Positions 18,180-28,208 are shown, numbered from the stretch's first letter. The stretch: DNA of 64,000 nucleotides from Thiosymbion sp942492625 (GCA_942492625.1 CALOFM010000028.1:23324-87323), one strand, 5' to 3'. Notes: a model not told the origin generated them from the sequence alone. A program made the numbers and translations.

Positions 18180-18869
18180 TCAAACTCCTTCCGTGCCCTC
18201 CGATACCCGACGCAAGGCTTCGGGATCATGCACCAACAGATTTGCGCCACTGCGGCGGACGAAACCATTGGCCTGTAGCGTCTGCAGGGTTCGCGTCACG
18301 GTTTCCCGAGTGGTATTGACCATGATCGCAATTTCTTGATGTGTGGGCACGCCGGGGATCTCTTCCAGCAGAGCCCCATCCCGGCTGCATAGCGTGAAGA
18401 GAGTAGCACAAATCCGCTGCTGGGCACTCGGAAGAGCAAGAATTTTACGCTGTGCTAGCAGGTCGCGCACACGCCGACTAAGCTGAACATTGACTTGACG
18501 GGCAATCTGGGGTGCAGAATCGAAAAGTTCGAGGGCACTGTCCCGGTCTAGAAAACCCACCGTGGATGGAGCGGTCGCGATGATCAACTCGGGTAACGGC
18601 CCATCATCGATCAAGGCAAGCTCAGCAAAGTAGTCGCTGGGCTCGACGAAGTACAGCCCCACCTCGCGTCCATCGATGGTAAAGTCTACGCCCTGCAGAC
18701 GACCTGAGAGTAGGAACCCTAGGGCTGCCGGGGGACAATCGTTGCGCATCACCACTTTGCGCCGCGCGAACTCCTCAATCGATATCTTGCTGCTGAATCG
18801 ACCCAGATCAGCCGGCGGGAGGTCTCGCAGCAGTTTTAGGCGGCCCGCGATAAAGGGCGACAACGGCAT
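18180..18869 (-). CDS. Crp/Fnr family transcription regulator
   Basis: A 229-residue regulator with a cyclic-nucleotide-binding-like N-terminal domain (about 10-125), a dimerisation helix, and a winged helix-turn-helix (about 150-215) with THQEIAIMVNTTRETVTRTLQTL. It has no N-terminal cysteine cluster, so it is not an oxygen-sensing Fnr. Cyclic-nucleotide contact residues are not obvious: the RER/SS phosphate cassette is missing. It sits alone between a glycan operon and an ABC exporter. Targets are unknown, but it could link cyclase output to surface genes only if it binds a nucleotide, which the sequence does not show. Confidence 0.9.
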   Translation of the reverse strand: MPLSPFIAGRLKLLRDLPPADLGRFSSKISIEEFARRKVVMRNDCPPAALGFLLSGRLQGVDFTIDGREVGLYFVEPSDYFAELALIDDGPLPELIIATAPSTVGFLDRDSALELFDSAPQIARQVNVQLSRRVRDLLAQRKILALPSAQQRICATLFTLCSRDGALLEEIPGVPTHQEIAIMVNTTRETVTRTLQTLQANGFVRRSGANLLVHDPEALRRVSEGTEGV

Positions 18870-19106
18870 TTAAGACTGTGACTCCGCACAATGACGGATT
18901 CCGACCCTCTTCCAAGGGGGATGCCGCCTCCAATCGACCCAGCAGCCACCCGCTGGCGCCCACAACTGCCGAGTCAAAGACGAGATACAAGCGCACATGG
19001 GTTGAACAGGCGGGGCGTCGGAAGCTCTACGCCTCGCCGGTGAACCCGCCCGTCGTCTCGGGGCACACGGGGTAAGGATCGATTTAAAAACAACTGAAAC
19101 GCTCCT

Positions 19107-19137
19107 GTAGGTTGGACCGAGCTTGCGAGGCCCAACA
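19107..19137. repeat. REP-like palindrome copy 1
   Basis: GGTTGGACC and GGCCCAAC arms frame GAGCTTGCGA. It is one of three related palindromes in this intergenic stretch; similar elements are dispersed in many gammaproteobacterial genomes. Confidence 0.6.
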
Positions 19138-19161
19138 ATCGGCCCGTTAAGAACCCTCACG

Positions 19162-19191
19162 GTGTTGGGCCTCATACCTCGGCCCAACCTG
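19162..19191. repeat. REP-like palindrome copy 2
   Basis: GTTGGGCCTCAT and CTCGGCCCAACCT form the arms. It lies 24 bases from copy 1, and the two could pair with each other in a larger hairpin. Confidence 0.6.
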
Positions 19192-19570
19192 CGTGCTCAC
19201 GTTGATATCGAACCGTTCCTGAGCAGCGAATGTCGTAGCTACTCTGCGGGTACAGCCGGCATGATAGGAGCGTCCGGCCACAGGGACACTGCCCCCGTAA
19301 AGCATGATTGATCGCGTCCCGCTCAGACATCCTGGTAACGCCCATCGCAAAGCCAAAACTCAACAGGAAAGGGGCTCCGGCCAAACGCGGCACCCGAGCC
19401 AGCGTGGTTATCGCCCTACCCACCCGGCGTCGCTCCATCCGCACCCTACCATGAAGGGTCTACTGCGCTCGCCGGGACCACCTCCGAGATGCTCAATACT
19501 TGAACATCCCGCCGCCTCTCGGGGCCTCAGGCGCTGTCTAACGAAAAGTTCAAAAACAAACTGAACACGA

Positions 19571-19597
19571 AGGTTGGGCCGAGGTACGAGGCCCAAA
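19571..19597. repeat. REP-like palindrome copy 3
   Basis: AGGTTGGGCCGAGG and ACGAGGCCCAAAC form the arms. It lies 380 bases from copy 2 and has the same core. Confidence 0.6.
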
Positions 19598-19692
19598 CGG
19601 GGGGAACCTCCTTCCTTGTACCTGGGCGCGGGCGTCAAACCTGCGTCTACGGACCCCGTAGCGGGGTGGGCCTTCACAGCACTCACCAATAC

Positions 19693-20442
19693 TCATCCAA
19701 AATAGCTCTTTGCAACTTCCGCCGCGTCTCCGTCCATGCGCACTCTGCCGTGTTCAAGCCAAATGAGACGACTGCAGTTGGCCGTTAGCAATTCGAGGGA
19801 ATGACTCGCAAGAACTAGGATTTCGGTGCTGTGCACGACATCTTTCATACGCTGTTCGGCACGCTCCTTGAAGTCTTCATCGCCCATAGATAGCCACTCA
19901 TCCATGACCAGGATTTGCGGGCGTATGGCAGTAGATACGGCAAAGGCGAGCCTAAGCTGCATGCCAGATGAGTACGTCCGAAAAGGCATGTCGATGAAGT
20001 CCCCGAGTCCGGAGAAATCGATAATCTCCTCAAGTCGGAGAGCGGCTTCCTTGGGCGTTAGGCCCATCATGACCGAGCGCAGACGGATATTTTCCCGACC
20101 GGTAGCTTCCGGGTCGATGCCTAAACTGATGTTAATCAGCGAGACGCATTCCCCCACAACGTTCGCTTCACCCTGAGTCGGGTGGTAGATCCCAGACAGG
20201 ATTCGCAACAGAGTGGTCTTTCCCGACCCGTTGTGTCCAACGAGGCCTACGCGCTCACCCGCGACGATCTGGATATTGATATCCCGCAGGCCACGAACAA
20301 TCACATTCCCATCATGTTGCCGGTCAACGATGCCGCCAGTCACGGCACTGAGCAGCCGATTTTTCAACGAAACGCTTGTCGCGTTGAAAACCGGAAAATC
20401 AACCCCGACGCCGGAGAGTGCGATAGAAGCTCGCGGATTCAT
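19693..20442 (-). CDS. wzt: Polysaccharide ABC exporter ATPase (Wzt/KpsT-like)
   Basis: A 249-residue ATP-binding protein with Walker A GHNGSGKTT, the signature YSSGMQLRLAFAV in the polysaccharide-exporter form, and Walker B ILVMDEWLSMGDE. It lacks the C-terminal carbohydrate-binding domain of long Wzt proteins, so it resembles short Wzt/KpsT/RfbE types. Its start overlaps the permease stop by 4 bases. With that permease it would move an undecaprenol- or lipid-linked glycan across the inner membrane. The exported glycan may be the one built by the GT2/PIG-L operon. Confidence 0.92.
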   Translation of the reverse strand: MNPRASIALSGVGVDFPVFNATSVSLKNRLLSAVTGGIVDRQHDGNVIVRGLRDINIQIVAGERVGLVGHNGSGKTTLLRILSGIYHPTQGEANVVGECVSLINISLGIDPEATGRENIRLRSVMMGLTPKEAALRLEEIIDFSGLGDFIDMPFRTYSSGMQLRLAFAVSTAIRPQILVMDEWLSMGDEDFKERAEQRMKDVVHSTEILVLASHSLELLTANCSRLIWLEHGRVRMDGDAAEVAKSYFG

Positions 20443-21248
20443 AACCAGTAAGGCACCCGTTTGCGATAGCAGCCAAAAAACAGTAACGCCATCACCCAGC
20501 CGCCCAACATCATCAGGCTGGAGACTATCCAGTTCGTGACATCGGGGGCTTCGCCGAGTAACGGAGTCCGCACGAGGTTAATGAGGTGATAAAAGGGGTT
20601 GAGCGCAAAGATACCGGTACTAGCACGTGCGGGTAAAAGTGCTGCGCTCCAGATGATTGGTGTGAGATAGAAAGAGACTTGCATCAGGTTTTGGACGATT
20701 TGTGTCATATCGCGAAATCGGGCGCACACCACCGCGAGTATGAGCATCATCCACGCAAGATTGAGCGCGATCAGAATGACCCCAACTACTGCTAATAACG
20801 CTATTGGCGAGACGGGCTTCATAAGCATCAAGAACAATATGGGCAATATCAACAGATTGTGGGCTAAGATAATTATATTACGCCATAGGATACGCACAAT
20901 ATGTGTAAAAAGCGGCATCCTCACCTGAAGGATTATACCCTCGGCCGCCACAAATCCGGTGCACCCTTCAATGATCGCTGTGGACAAAAACCCCCATACG
21001 ATTATTCCAATTGCGAGGTATGGCAGAAACTCGTTTATCGGCTGATTGAGGAGAGTGCCGAAGACGACAGCTAGCACGCCAATCAACACGGCCATATTAA
21101 TGGTCAACCAGAAGGCGCCGACTCGGGATCGGCGATAGCGCGTCGCGACATCTTGCCAACCGAGAATGATGGCCTGGTGATGGTTGCGCAAGGTAGAGCG
21201 GATATCGCACCAAGCATCAGACATTGCCGCAACAATTTGCGCATTCAT
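20439..21248 (-). CDS. wzm: Polysaccharide ABC exporter permease (Wzm-like)
   Basis: I chose ATG 21248, preceded by GGAGGTG with 6-base spacing, giving 269 residues; an upstream in-frame start has no such site. The protein has six hydrophobic helices and the ABC-2 features of O-antigen/teichoic-acid exporters: RYRRSRVGAFWLTINM near the N-terminus and LMQVSFYLTPIIW before the last pair of helices. It forms one unit with the ATPase gene. Confidence 0.92.
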   Translation of the reverse strand: MNAQIVAAMSDAWCDIRSTLRNHHQAIILGWQDVATRYRRSRVGAFWLTINMAVLIGVLAVVFGTLLNQPINEFLPYLAIGIIVWGFLSTAIIEGCTGFVAAEGIILQVRMPLFTHIVRILWRNIIILAHNLLILPILFLMLMKPVSPIALLAVVGVILIALNLAWMMLILAVVCARFRDMTQIVQNLMQVSFYLTPIIWSAALLPARASTGIFALNPFYHLINLVRTPLLGEAPDVTNWIVSSLMMLGGWVMALLFFGCYRKRVPYWL

Positions 21249-21719
21249 AAGAACACCTCCGCACGGCTGAGGCCGGGAGCTGTTGAGAAACAATGCAGAA
21301 ACGAAAAATTCACTTCGACAATTTTATCCGCGCGCGTCTGCGTGGTGTGTCTATTAGACTCATATCGTTTCCCATAAGTCCGACAATTTATAGAGATCAA
21401 GGGGTTGTATTCCTCAACCTGAAACGCATCCAGGGACGTCGATAACGGCAGATCAACCACTTGCGGCAACCTGGCACGTCGGCTGACAGAGATGTCGGTA
21501 ACGATATGTATTAGGCTAGCGCCTAATAGAAAGTCACTTTTCCGCTTAAAAACAAACCGTTACAATACGCCCCCATGATCGAAGATTTCACGGAATCTCG
21601 TTCAAGTAGGGACAGGATGTCTCGCAACTCGTTGATTGTTGGTCGTCGCGCAAGGTGTTTCCGGGCTCCTGCGAGAATCCCCGGAATGAAACGCAATAAA
21701 CTTCGTCATTCGAAACCCC
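21249..21719. other. Intergenic region upstream of wzm and the transposase
   Basis: About 470 bases between divergent wzm and the ISNCY-like transposase. A TACAAT box at 21561-21566 with a weak upstream hexamer could be a promoter for the transposase. The left end of the insertion sequence should lie here, but I could not match terminal repeats by eye. Confidence 0.4.
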
Positions 21720-23391
21720 ATGCATCAAGTCATCGATCCGCAATTACAGTTGGACGAGCAAGAGATTTCGGCCATCGAACTCGACTATAAATCTCGCGAC
21801 GACATTCCGCGAATTTTGAGTGGATTGCAGTACATCTACATCAACGCGGAGTTACGCGAACAGGTATTCGCCATCCTTGCCGAAGTGCTCCCCGAGCGGA
21901 TCGATGCCGAGGGCAAGGTCAGCGCGGACACCGGCCGCCCCGGCGTGGCACAGTGGAAGATTCTGGTGCTCGGTACGTTGCGCTTGGGGCTGAATGCCGA
22001 CTATGACCGCATCCAAGAGCTGGCCAACCAGCACGCGACCAGCCGCCGGATGCTCGGCCACGGCGATTGGGCCGACGAGACGCAGTACAGCCTGCAGACG
22101 GTCAAGGAGAATCTGCGCCTCTTCACCCCCGAGATCCTCGACCGCATCAACCAGGAGGTGGTCCATGCGGGGCACCGCTTGGTAAAAAAAAGCCCGGACG
22201 AGGGGCTCGCCATCCGCGCTGACTCCTTCGTCGTCGAGACCGACGTGCACCATCCCACCGACATCAACATGCTGCTGGATGCCGTGCGCAAGGCCATCGA
22301 GACCTCGGCGCAGCTGTGCCGGGACGAGGGACTGAGCGATTGGCGCCAAAGTGCCTACAACATACGTCAGCTCAAGAATGCCTATCGTCGCGCCCAGCAG
22401 CTCAATCGCTCCACGTCCAAGGACGAGGCCAAGCGTCAGGAACGTCAAGTCCAGATCGAGCAAGCCTGTCGCGACTACCTGGAACTGGCCGGCGAGTTCG
22501 TCGCGCGGGCGCGCGCCACCCGGGCCATGCTGTATATCGGCTGCAGCCTGCCCGCGGCAATGTTGGCCGAGCTCGACGCGTACATCGCCAATATCGAGCG
22601 CGAGATCGATCAGATCCGCCGTCGCATCCTGCACGGCGAGCGTATCCCCCATGCCGAGAAAGTCTTCTCCGTCTTCGAACGCCACAGCGAGTGGATCAAC
22701 AAGTGCAAGGCCGGCGTGCCCGTCGAGCTCGGGCTGCGCGTGGCCATATGCGAAGACCAACACGGCTTTATCCTGCATCACCGGGTGATGGAGAAGACCA
22801 CCGACGATAAAATTGCCATCGCGCTGGTAGAACAAACCATGCCTATCCGGTTGGCCCCTAAGAGCCCGCCCGTGCGGGTTCGTGGTGCTCGGCCGCCTGG
22901 GTGCTGTGCCACTCTCCGCCTTACAGATGGGGCTCAGATCCGACCGCGCCATGTGCGCGACGAGCCCGGAAAGTATGGCGACGCGGGCCTTAGGGGTAAA
23001 CCGGATAGGCATGGAACAAACCAAGGCGCGCTTCCCCGAGATCGCGAGCGCCAGCATGGACAAAGGCTTTCACAGCCCTGCCAACCAGGTGAGATTGGCC
23101 GAGATCGTCGACCTGCCGGTTGTGCCCAAGAAAGGTAAGCGCTCCGCGGCCGAGGCCGCGCGTGAGAGCGATCCCGAATTCATCCGCCTGCGCCGCCGCC
23201 ACTGCGGCGTTGAATCGGCCATCAATGCGTTGGAGGTGCACGGACTGGACATCTGTCGCGACCATGGCATCGACGGATTCAAGCGCTACGTCGCCTTGGC
23301 CGTGGTCGGGCGCAATCTACACCGCCTCGGCGCCATCCTGCTCGAGCGAGAGGCCGAGCAAGAGCGGCGCAGAAAAAAACGTGCAGCTTGA
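21720..23391 (+). pseudogene. ISNCY-like DDE transposase, interrupted by a MITE-like insert
   Basis: The N-terminal part reads through from ATG 21720 to ALVEQT at 22838. The C-terminal part resumes at 23022 one frame over with KARFPEIASASMDKGFH and ends at the TGA 23389-23391. Removing the 176-bp insert plus one 8-base target copy (184 bases) restores a single continuous frame of about 495 residues. Candidate catalytic acids are in IRADSFVVETDVHH, SMDKGFHSP and HCGVESAINA. The family (ISNCY, close to IS1182-like) is my best guess from these blocks. The insertion must have inactivated this copy. Confidence 0.85.
22838..23013. mobile_element. 176-bp MITE-like element inside the transposase gene
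   Basis: Terminal inverted repeats of 25 bases (22838-22862 and 22989-23013) match at 23 positions; each begins CATGCCTATCCGGTT inward. The direct repeat GAACAAAC flanks it at 22830-22837 and 23014-23021 and fits an 8-bp target duplication. There is no coding capacity. Excision in silico restores the host reading frame exactly, which confirms the boundaries. The autonomous partner is not in the window. Confidence 0.88.
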
Positions 23392-23684
23392 CCCCACTGG
23401 TACAGTACCGAGTCACAATTCCGCAGGAGTGGTCTGTCTGCATCACGGAAGAGATGAGAGTTGTTCTCATTAAACAAGCTTGTTCCGGCCAACTGATTCG
23501 CTCTTGATTGAAAACTCGATGGGCCGACCATTTGGGCGCACCGGCGCCCGCGAGAAAAACCGAGTTTCCATTCAGGCAATAAATACGCGCCGTCCTGGCT
23601 GGTTACGCCCGCAATCAATGCTATCTTCATCTGTTCAACTCGTTACGGTTCTGCTTCTGAATGTGAGGACCAAACGGTTGACCG

Positions 23685-24656
23685 CTAGGATCTGATCTCG
23701 TCCTCATGCGCCAGGAACCAATCGTAAGTCTGTTGCAGTCCTTGCCGCAGTCCGATGCGGTGATTCCAACCCATGCTCGATATCCGAGAGACATCCAGCA
23801 GTTTTCGCGGGGTACCGTCCGGCTTCGATGCGTCGAACCTGATCTCGCTCGCAAAGCCGGTTACTTCTCTCATTGTTTCTGCGAGCTCGCGAATGCTGAC
23901 GTCCTCGCCAACGCCGACGTTGATATGGGACAGCATCGGTTCGGCGTTGCGCCGGAAAGTCTCGGCGTCCAACTCCATCAGGAACACACATGCTTCGGCC
24001 ATGTCGTCCACATGCAGAAACTCGCGCCGCGGGTTTCCCGTTCCCCAGACGTCCACAACCAGTCGACCTTGCATTTTCGCCTCGTGGAACTTGCGCATGA
24101 GCGCCGGTATGACGTGGCTTTTCTGGAGATCGAAATAATCGCCGGGGCCGTAGAGGTTGGTGGGCATCAGACTTCGAAAGTCGGTCCCATACTGGCGATT
24201 GTCGGACTCACAGAGCTTGATGCCTGCGATCTTTGCAATGGCATAAGGCTCGTTGGTGCTCTAAAGCGTCCCTGTCAACAGCGAGTCCTCGCGCATGGGC
24301 TACTCGGCGAGGCGAGGGTAGATACAGGAGCTTCCGAGAAAAATGAGCCGTTTGACACCGCTGCGAAAAGCCGCGTGAATGCAATTCGCCTCTATCATGA
24401 GATTGAGGTAAATGAACTCGGCGGGGTAGCCGTTGTTCGCCCAGATACCCCCGACCTTCGCCGCGGCAAGGTAGACTTGGTCGGGACGCTCGGCGGCGAA
24501 GAAATCGTTTACGGCCTTCTGGTCCGCCAGATCGAGATCGGCGTGGGCTCTGGTAATCAGCTCCGCACCACCTTTCGCTTGGAGATGGCGAAGAATGGCA
24601 CTGCCGACCATTCCTCTGTGCCCGGCGACGAATATGCGTTTTTTTGTGGAAGACAC
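23685..24656 (-). pseudogene. fcl: GDP-L-fucose synthase with two in-frame TAG stops
   Basis: The frame is continuous over 324 codons, the normal length, but TAG occurs at two places (about 24300 and 24261) in a segment that should read LAPQPM...TGTLEPTNEPYAIAK. The enzyme would convert GDP-4-keto-6-deoxymannose to GDP-L-fucose. The NADP motif GHRGMVGSA, the SSCIYP serine and the YAIAK Tyr/Lys pair are all still visible, so decay is recent. Restarting at 24167 would give only the C-terminal half. It lies at the edge of the glycan region, next to the transposase. Confidence 0.92.
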
Positions 24657-24945
24657 GAACTACGAATCCGCGACGAGTGAAAATAGTTCGCTAGCTTACC
24701 AAAAATGAGCCAATTGCGGGCGATTGGTACGTGGCGTAGTCAGTTGCAGGGCGACTGCCGCGGTTACCTGCGGCCTGAATCGCTGAGCGCCTTTCGTGCC
24801 GTGTGAGCGACGAGGCCGCCAGACTTTCAACCAGCAACCACCTACCTCGCCGCGCGGAATGCGGCATGGTGCGCAGAACCGTTCCCTTTTAGCCGCGCGC
24901 CGGCTATCGTGTCCCGATGGCTAGTTACCGGAAACCAAGGCCGGC

Positions 24946-27318
24946 GTGAAACTTCGCAGCCAGATACTCGTCCTGCTCCTGGTGTTCGGCCTGACGCCGT
25001 TGCTGTTCTCCGTGTTTCTCAACCTGCCGCTGGTCATCGAGCGCACGGCATTCATTTACCAAAAGGCTTATCTGCAGAATCTGCGAGCCGACTTCCGCGA
25101 CCTGGATCAGCACCTGGCGAGCCGGCACGAGATGATCCGGCTCCTCGCTAAGCTCCCGGAGCCGGGGCTCATCCTCGGGGAGCGTGGCGAAGACGACCAG
25201 ATCGACCTCGCCCGCGCCCGCTACACTGGCTGGATAAACCAGATCCTCGGCGACCAGCGGGACATCATCCAGATCCTTTTTCTCGGTCCCGAAGGTCAGG
25301 AGCGCTTCTGGCTGGAGCGAGACGAGAAGACCCTCACCTGGCATCCCACGGCGGAGCTGCCGGAGGGGCCCAACGAGCAGTTTCTCGACGCAAGCCTGCG
25401 CATGAAGCAGGGCGCAGTGATGGTCAGCCGTATCCGCATCGACCCACTCGCCGGGGCCACGGACCGGCGCAAGCTCATGACGTTGAGCTTGGTCAGTGCT
25501 ATTGGCGGTGGCCCTAAGGACGAGACCATGGGCCTGGTGCTGATGAGCATCGACGTGGGCGGTCTCGCCCAGTTTTACCGCGACACCCTGTGGGTCAATG
25601 ACAACGGAAGCTATCTGCGGCCGGGCCAACCCATCAGCGAAGAGCCGGACGCCTTCGCCGACTTCCCGGGCCTCGCCGACATTTTCGAAGAGCACCAGCT
25701 CGGCCTGTGGAAGGGAACGGATGGTGAACAGCTATTGTGGGTGCCGATGTTCCTCACGGAAAACGGGCAACCGCTCTGGGTAGGCCGTCATGTGGATCCG
25801 TCGCCCATCGAGAGCTTTCGCAACGCCCTCATCATGCGGGTTCTCACTATCGTTTTGCTCATGATCTTCGTTGTTATGATCATGGCCCGCTGGATTGCGT
25901 CCCGGGCGGAGCACTTCGGCCAGGTGCTGGCAAACGGGCTCGGGCGCGTCCTGCGGGACGGCGAGAGTATGCGCTTCGACTGGAAGGGGCCGCGGGAGGT
26001 GAAGGAGCTGGGTAATCAGCTCACGAAGCTTGCCGAGACTCACGTCGACCACTTGCGCGCGGCACACGAGCACACCCTGGAGCTGGAGCAGTCCAACCGT
26101 TACAAGTCAGAGTTTCTCGCCAATGTCAGCCACGAGCTTCGCACACCCCTGAACTCAATCCTGCTGCTGTCGAAAATGCTTGCGGACAGCAACGCGGGCC
26201 TGTCACAGACTCAGCAACGCCAGGCCCAAGTGATCCACGACGCAGGACGCGACCTGCGTACCCTGATCGACAATATCCTGGACATCTCCCGCATCGATGC
26301 CGGACAGGTCGCGGTCAATCTCGAGTGGATCGAGCTTCGTCCCCTGCTGCAGGAGCTGATCGGTCTGGTGCTGCCGCAGTTCGAGGATAAGGGGCTTGCA
26401 CTGCTGTTGGATGTGTGTGAGCTGGTCCCGAGTCGGATCTACAGTGATCGCGACAAGCTGCGCCAGATCCTCAAGAACTTTCTGTCCAACGCCGCCAAGT
26501 TTACCGATCGGGGGCGTGTAACCCTGGAGGCTGGCTACGATGGGAGCGAAGGCTGCCCGCTGGTGCTGAGCGTCACGGACACGGGCATCGGAATCCCCGC
26601 AGACAAGCAGGAGGTCATCTTCGAGGCCTTCCAGCAGGCGGACGGCTCGACAAGACGCCGTTACGGAGGCACAGGCCTGGGCCTGTCCATCAGCCGCGAG
26701 CTGGCCGGGCTCCTGGGCGGAAAGATCGCGGTACGGAGCGAGGAAGGACAGGGCTCGCGCTTCGTCCTGAGGATTCCGGTGGAGCTCGATCCGAGCCACC
26801 TGGATGCGGATCAGGTGATCCACGAGGAACCAACGGCGGCTGCGGAGGACAGCGCAGCTGTGGCGGCAACGTCCAGCAAGGCGCCCGCCGATGAGCCATC
26901 CGCCGAGCGGCCTTTTGCCGGTCACTGGGTGCTGTTGATCGAGCGCGACGTGCAGGGACTGGTGGCCGAGACGGACCTGCTCGAGTCCATGGGCATGCGC
27001 GTGCAGACAGCTGCAGACGCGGACGAGGCCTTGGAGACGCTACAAGAGGAGCAAGAATGTGCACTGGTGCTCCTGGCCACGCTGATGTCTGCGGAGAATA
27101 CCTGTGATACGATCAGGGCTATTCGCAGCAACGAGCAGTTTCGGGAGCTCCAGATCGTCGTGATGGGGGCCCCGGTAGAAACGCCGGAGCAGACGCGGTT
27201 CCTTGACGCAGGCGCCGATGGCTTCGTTACCAAACCGGTGAAACCGGACGAGATCGCAGCGCTGCTGAGCACGAGGCCTCCATCATCCCCGGAGCAGAGA
27301 CAGCGGCAGACGGCATGA
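24946..27318 (+). CDS. Hybrid sensor histidine kinase with degenerate receiver domain
   Basis: A 790-residue protein from a GTG start at 24946. A membrane segment at about 7-27 and another at about 298-320 enclose a Cache-like periplasmic sensor. A HAMP-like linker, a HisKA domain with phospho-accepting His396 (VSHELRTPLN), and an ATPase domain (NFLSNAAKFT, DTGIGIP, GGTGLGLSI) follow. The C-terminal receiver-like domain (about 660-785) has Ala711 where the phosphorylated Asp should be, in VLLATLM, and IERD instead of the acidic pair, so it is probably not phosphorylated. It overlaps the response-regulator gene by 4 bases. Confidence 0.93.
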   Translation: MKLRSQILVLLLVFGLTPLLFSVFLNLPLVIERTAFIYQKAYLQNLRADFRDLDQHLASRHEMIRLLAKLPEPGLILGERGEDDQIDLARARYTGWINQILGDQRDIIQILFLGPEGQERFWLERDEKTLTWHPTAELPEGPNEQFLDASLRMKQGAVMVSRIRIDPLAGATDRRKLMTLSLVSAIGGGPKDETMGLVLMSIDVGGLAQFYRDTLWVNDNGSYLRPGQPISEEPDAFADFPGLADIFEEHQLGLWKGTDGEQLLWVPMFLTENGQPLWVGRHVDPSPIESFRNALIMRVLTIVLLMIFVVMIMARWIASRAEHFGQVLANGLGRVLRDGESMRFDWKGPREVKELGNQLTKLAETHVDHLRAAHEHTLELEQSNRYKSEFLANVSHELRTPLNSILLLSKMLADSNAGLSQTQQRQAQVIHDAGRDLRTLIDNILDISRIDAGQVAVNLEWIELRPLLQELIGLVLPQFEDKGLALLLDVCELVPSRIYSDRDKLRQILKNFLSNAAKFTDRGRVTLEAGYDGSEGCPLVLSVTDTGIGIPADKQEVIFEAFQQADGSTRRRYGGTGLGLSISRELAGLLGGKIAVRSEEGQGSRFVLRIPVELDPSHLDADQVIHEEPTAAAEDSAAVAATSSKAPADEPSAERPFAGHWVLLIERDVQGLVAETDLLESMGMRVQTAADADEALETLQEEQECALVLLATLMSAENTCDTIRAIRSNEQFRELQIVVMGAPVETPEQTRFLDAGADGFVTKPVKPDEIAALLSTRPPSSPEQRQRQTA

Positions 27319-28199
27319 ATCGCTATACCGGATTTAAGCTCCTGATCGTCGACGATCACTCCCACAATCTGTTCACCCTCCGAACGCTGGTTGAGCAGCA
27401 GATGGACGTGGCGATCTTGGAGGCCACTTCCGGCCGGGAAGCCATCGACATCACGCTCCAGCAGCCCGACATCGACCTCATCATCCTTGACGTGCAGATG
27501 CCGGAGATGGACGGTTTCCAGACCGCCTCTTTGCTCAAGCTGCGCAAACGCACCCGGGATATCCCCATCATCTTCCTCACCGCCGCCTTCAAATCCGAGG
27601 AGTTTCAGCAGCGGGGCTACGCGGTCGGCGCGGTGGACTACCTGCTCAAGCCCATCGAGGACAATCAGCTTATCAACAAGATCAGCACCTATTTTCGGCT
27701 GATCGAGAAGGAGCGTGGCCTAAACCGGATACTGGAGCAAAAGGTTGCCGAGCGCACCGCCGAGCTCGCGCAGGCCAAGCAGTATTTGGAGAACGTAATC
27801 ACCTACATGGGCGAGGCCTTGCTGGTCTTGAACCCGGAGGGTGAGATCAAGATGGTCAATCCGACCGCCTGCCGGATGCTCGATTACAGTGAGCGCGACC
27901 TCCTCGGCATGTCCATCGGTGACGTGTTCGAGGAGGAGGGCGACGAGCAGGCAGGGGCCTTCCTGGGCACCTGGCTCGAGGCACTGATACGCACCGGAGC
28001 GCTGAGCAAGATCGAGGCCCGTTTCATCGCCAAGGACGAGCGACGGGTGCCGATACTCTTTTCCCGCACCGCCGTAAAAGACCTCGGCGGGCGCATCACC
28101 GACATTATCTGCATCGCCAAGGACATGTCGGGCTACGTCCGCATCGACGACGACGAGCCCTCCAAGACGCATCGCAGCACCGCAGAGGAGACAAGTTAG
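27315..28199 (+). CDS. Response regulator with receiver, coiled-coil and PAS domains
   Basis: A 294-residue protein. The N-terminal receiver has the acidic pair in LIVDDHSHN, phospho-acceptor Asp59 in LIILDVQMPEMDG and the conserved Lys in LLKPIEDN. A coiled-coil linker (about 125-155) leads to a PAS domain (about 155-280). There is no DNA-binding or enzymatic output domain. Overlap with the kinase gene marks them as partners; the output may be protein-protein signalling. The ArsR gene follows after 9 bases. Confidence 0.92.
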   Translation: MNRYTGFKLLIVDDHSHNLFTLRTLVEQQMDVAILEATSGREAIDITLQQPDIDLIILDVQMPEMDGFQTASLLKLRKRTRDIPIIFLTAAFKSEEFQQRGYAVGAVDYLLKPIEDNQLINKISTYFRLIEKERGLNRILEQKVAERTAELAQAKQYLENVITYMGEALLVLNPEGEIKMVNPTACRMLDYSERDLLGMSIGDVFEEEGDEQAGAFLGTWLEALIRTGALSKIEARFIAKDERRVPILFSRTAVKDLGGRITDIICIAKDMSGYVRIDDDEPSKTHRSTAEETS

Positions 28200-28208
28200 G
28201 AGCAGCCG

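Larger units (their letters stand above)
18870..19692. other. Repeat-rich intergenic region
   Basis: About 820 bases between the Crp/Fnr gene and the ABC exporter genes, without a recognisable gene. It contains three copies of a GTTGGGCC...GGCCCAAC palindromic repeat annotated separately. Start of the crp/fnr promoter must lie near 18870-18950. Confidence 0.5.

Noticed and set aside
24255..24305. Amber read-through as an explanation for the fcl stops
   Set aside because: TAG ends intact genes in this window (for example the response regulator at 28197-28199), no suppressor signal is visible, and several neighbouring bases also differ from the family.
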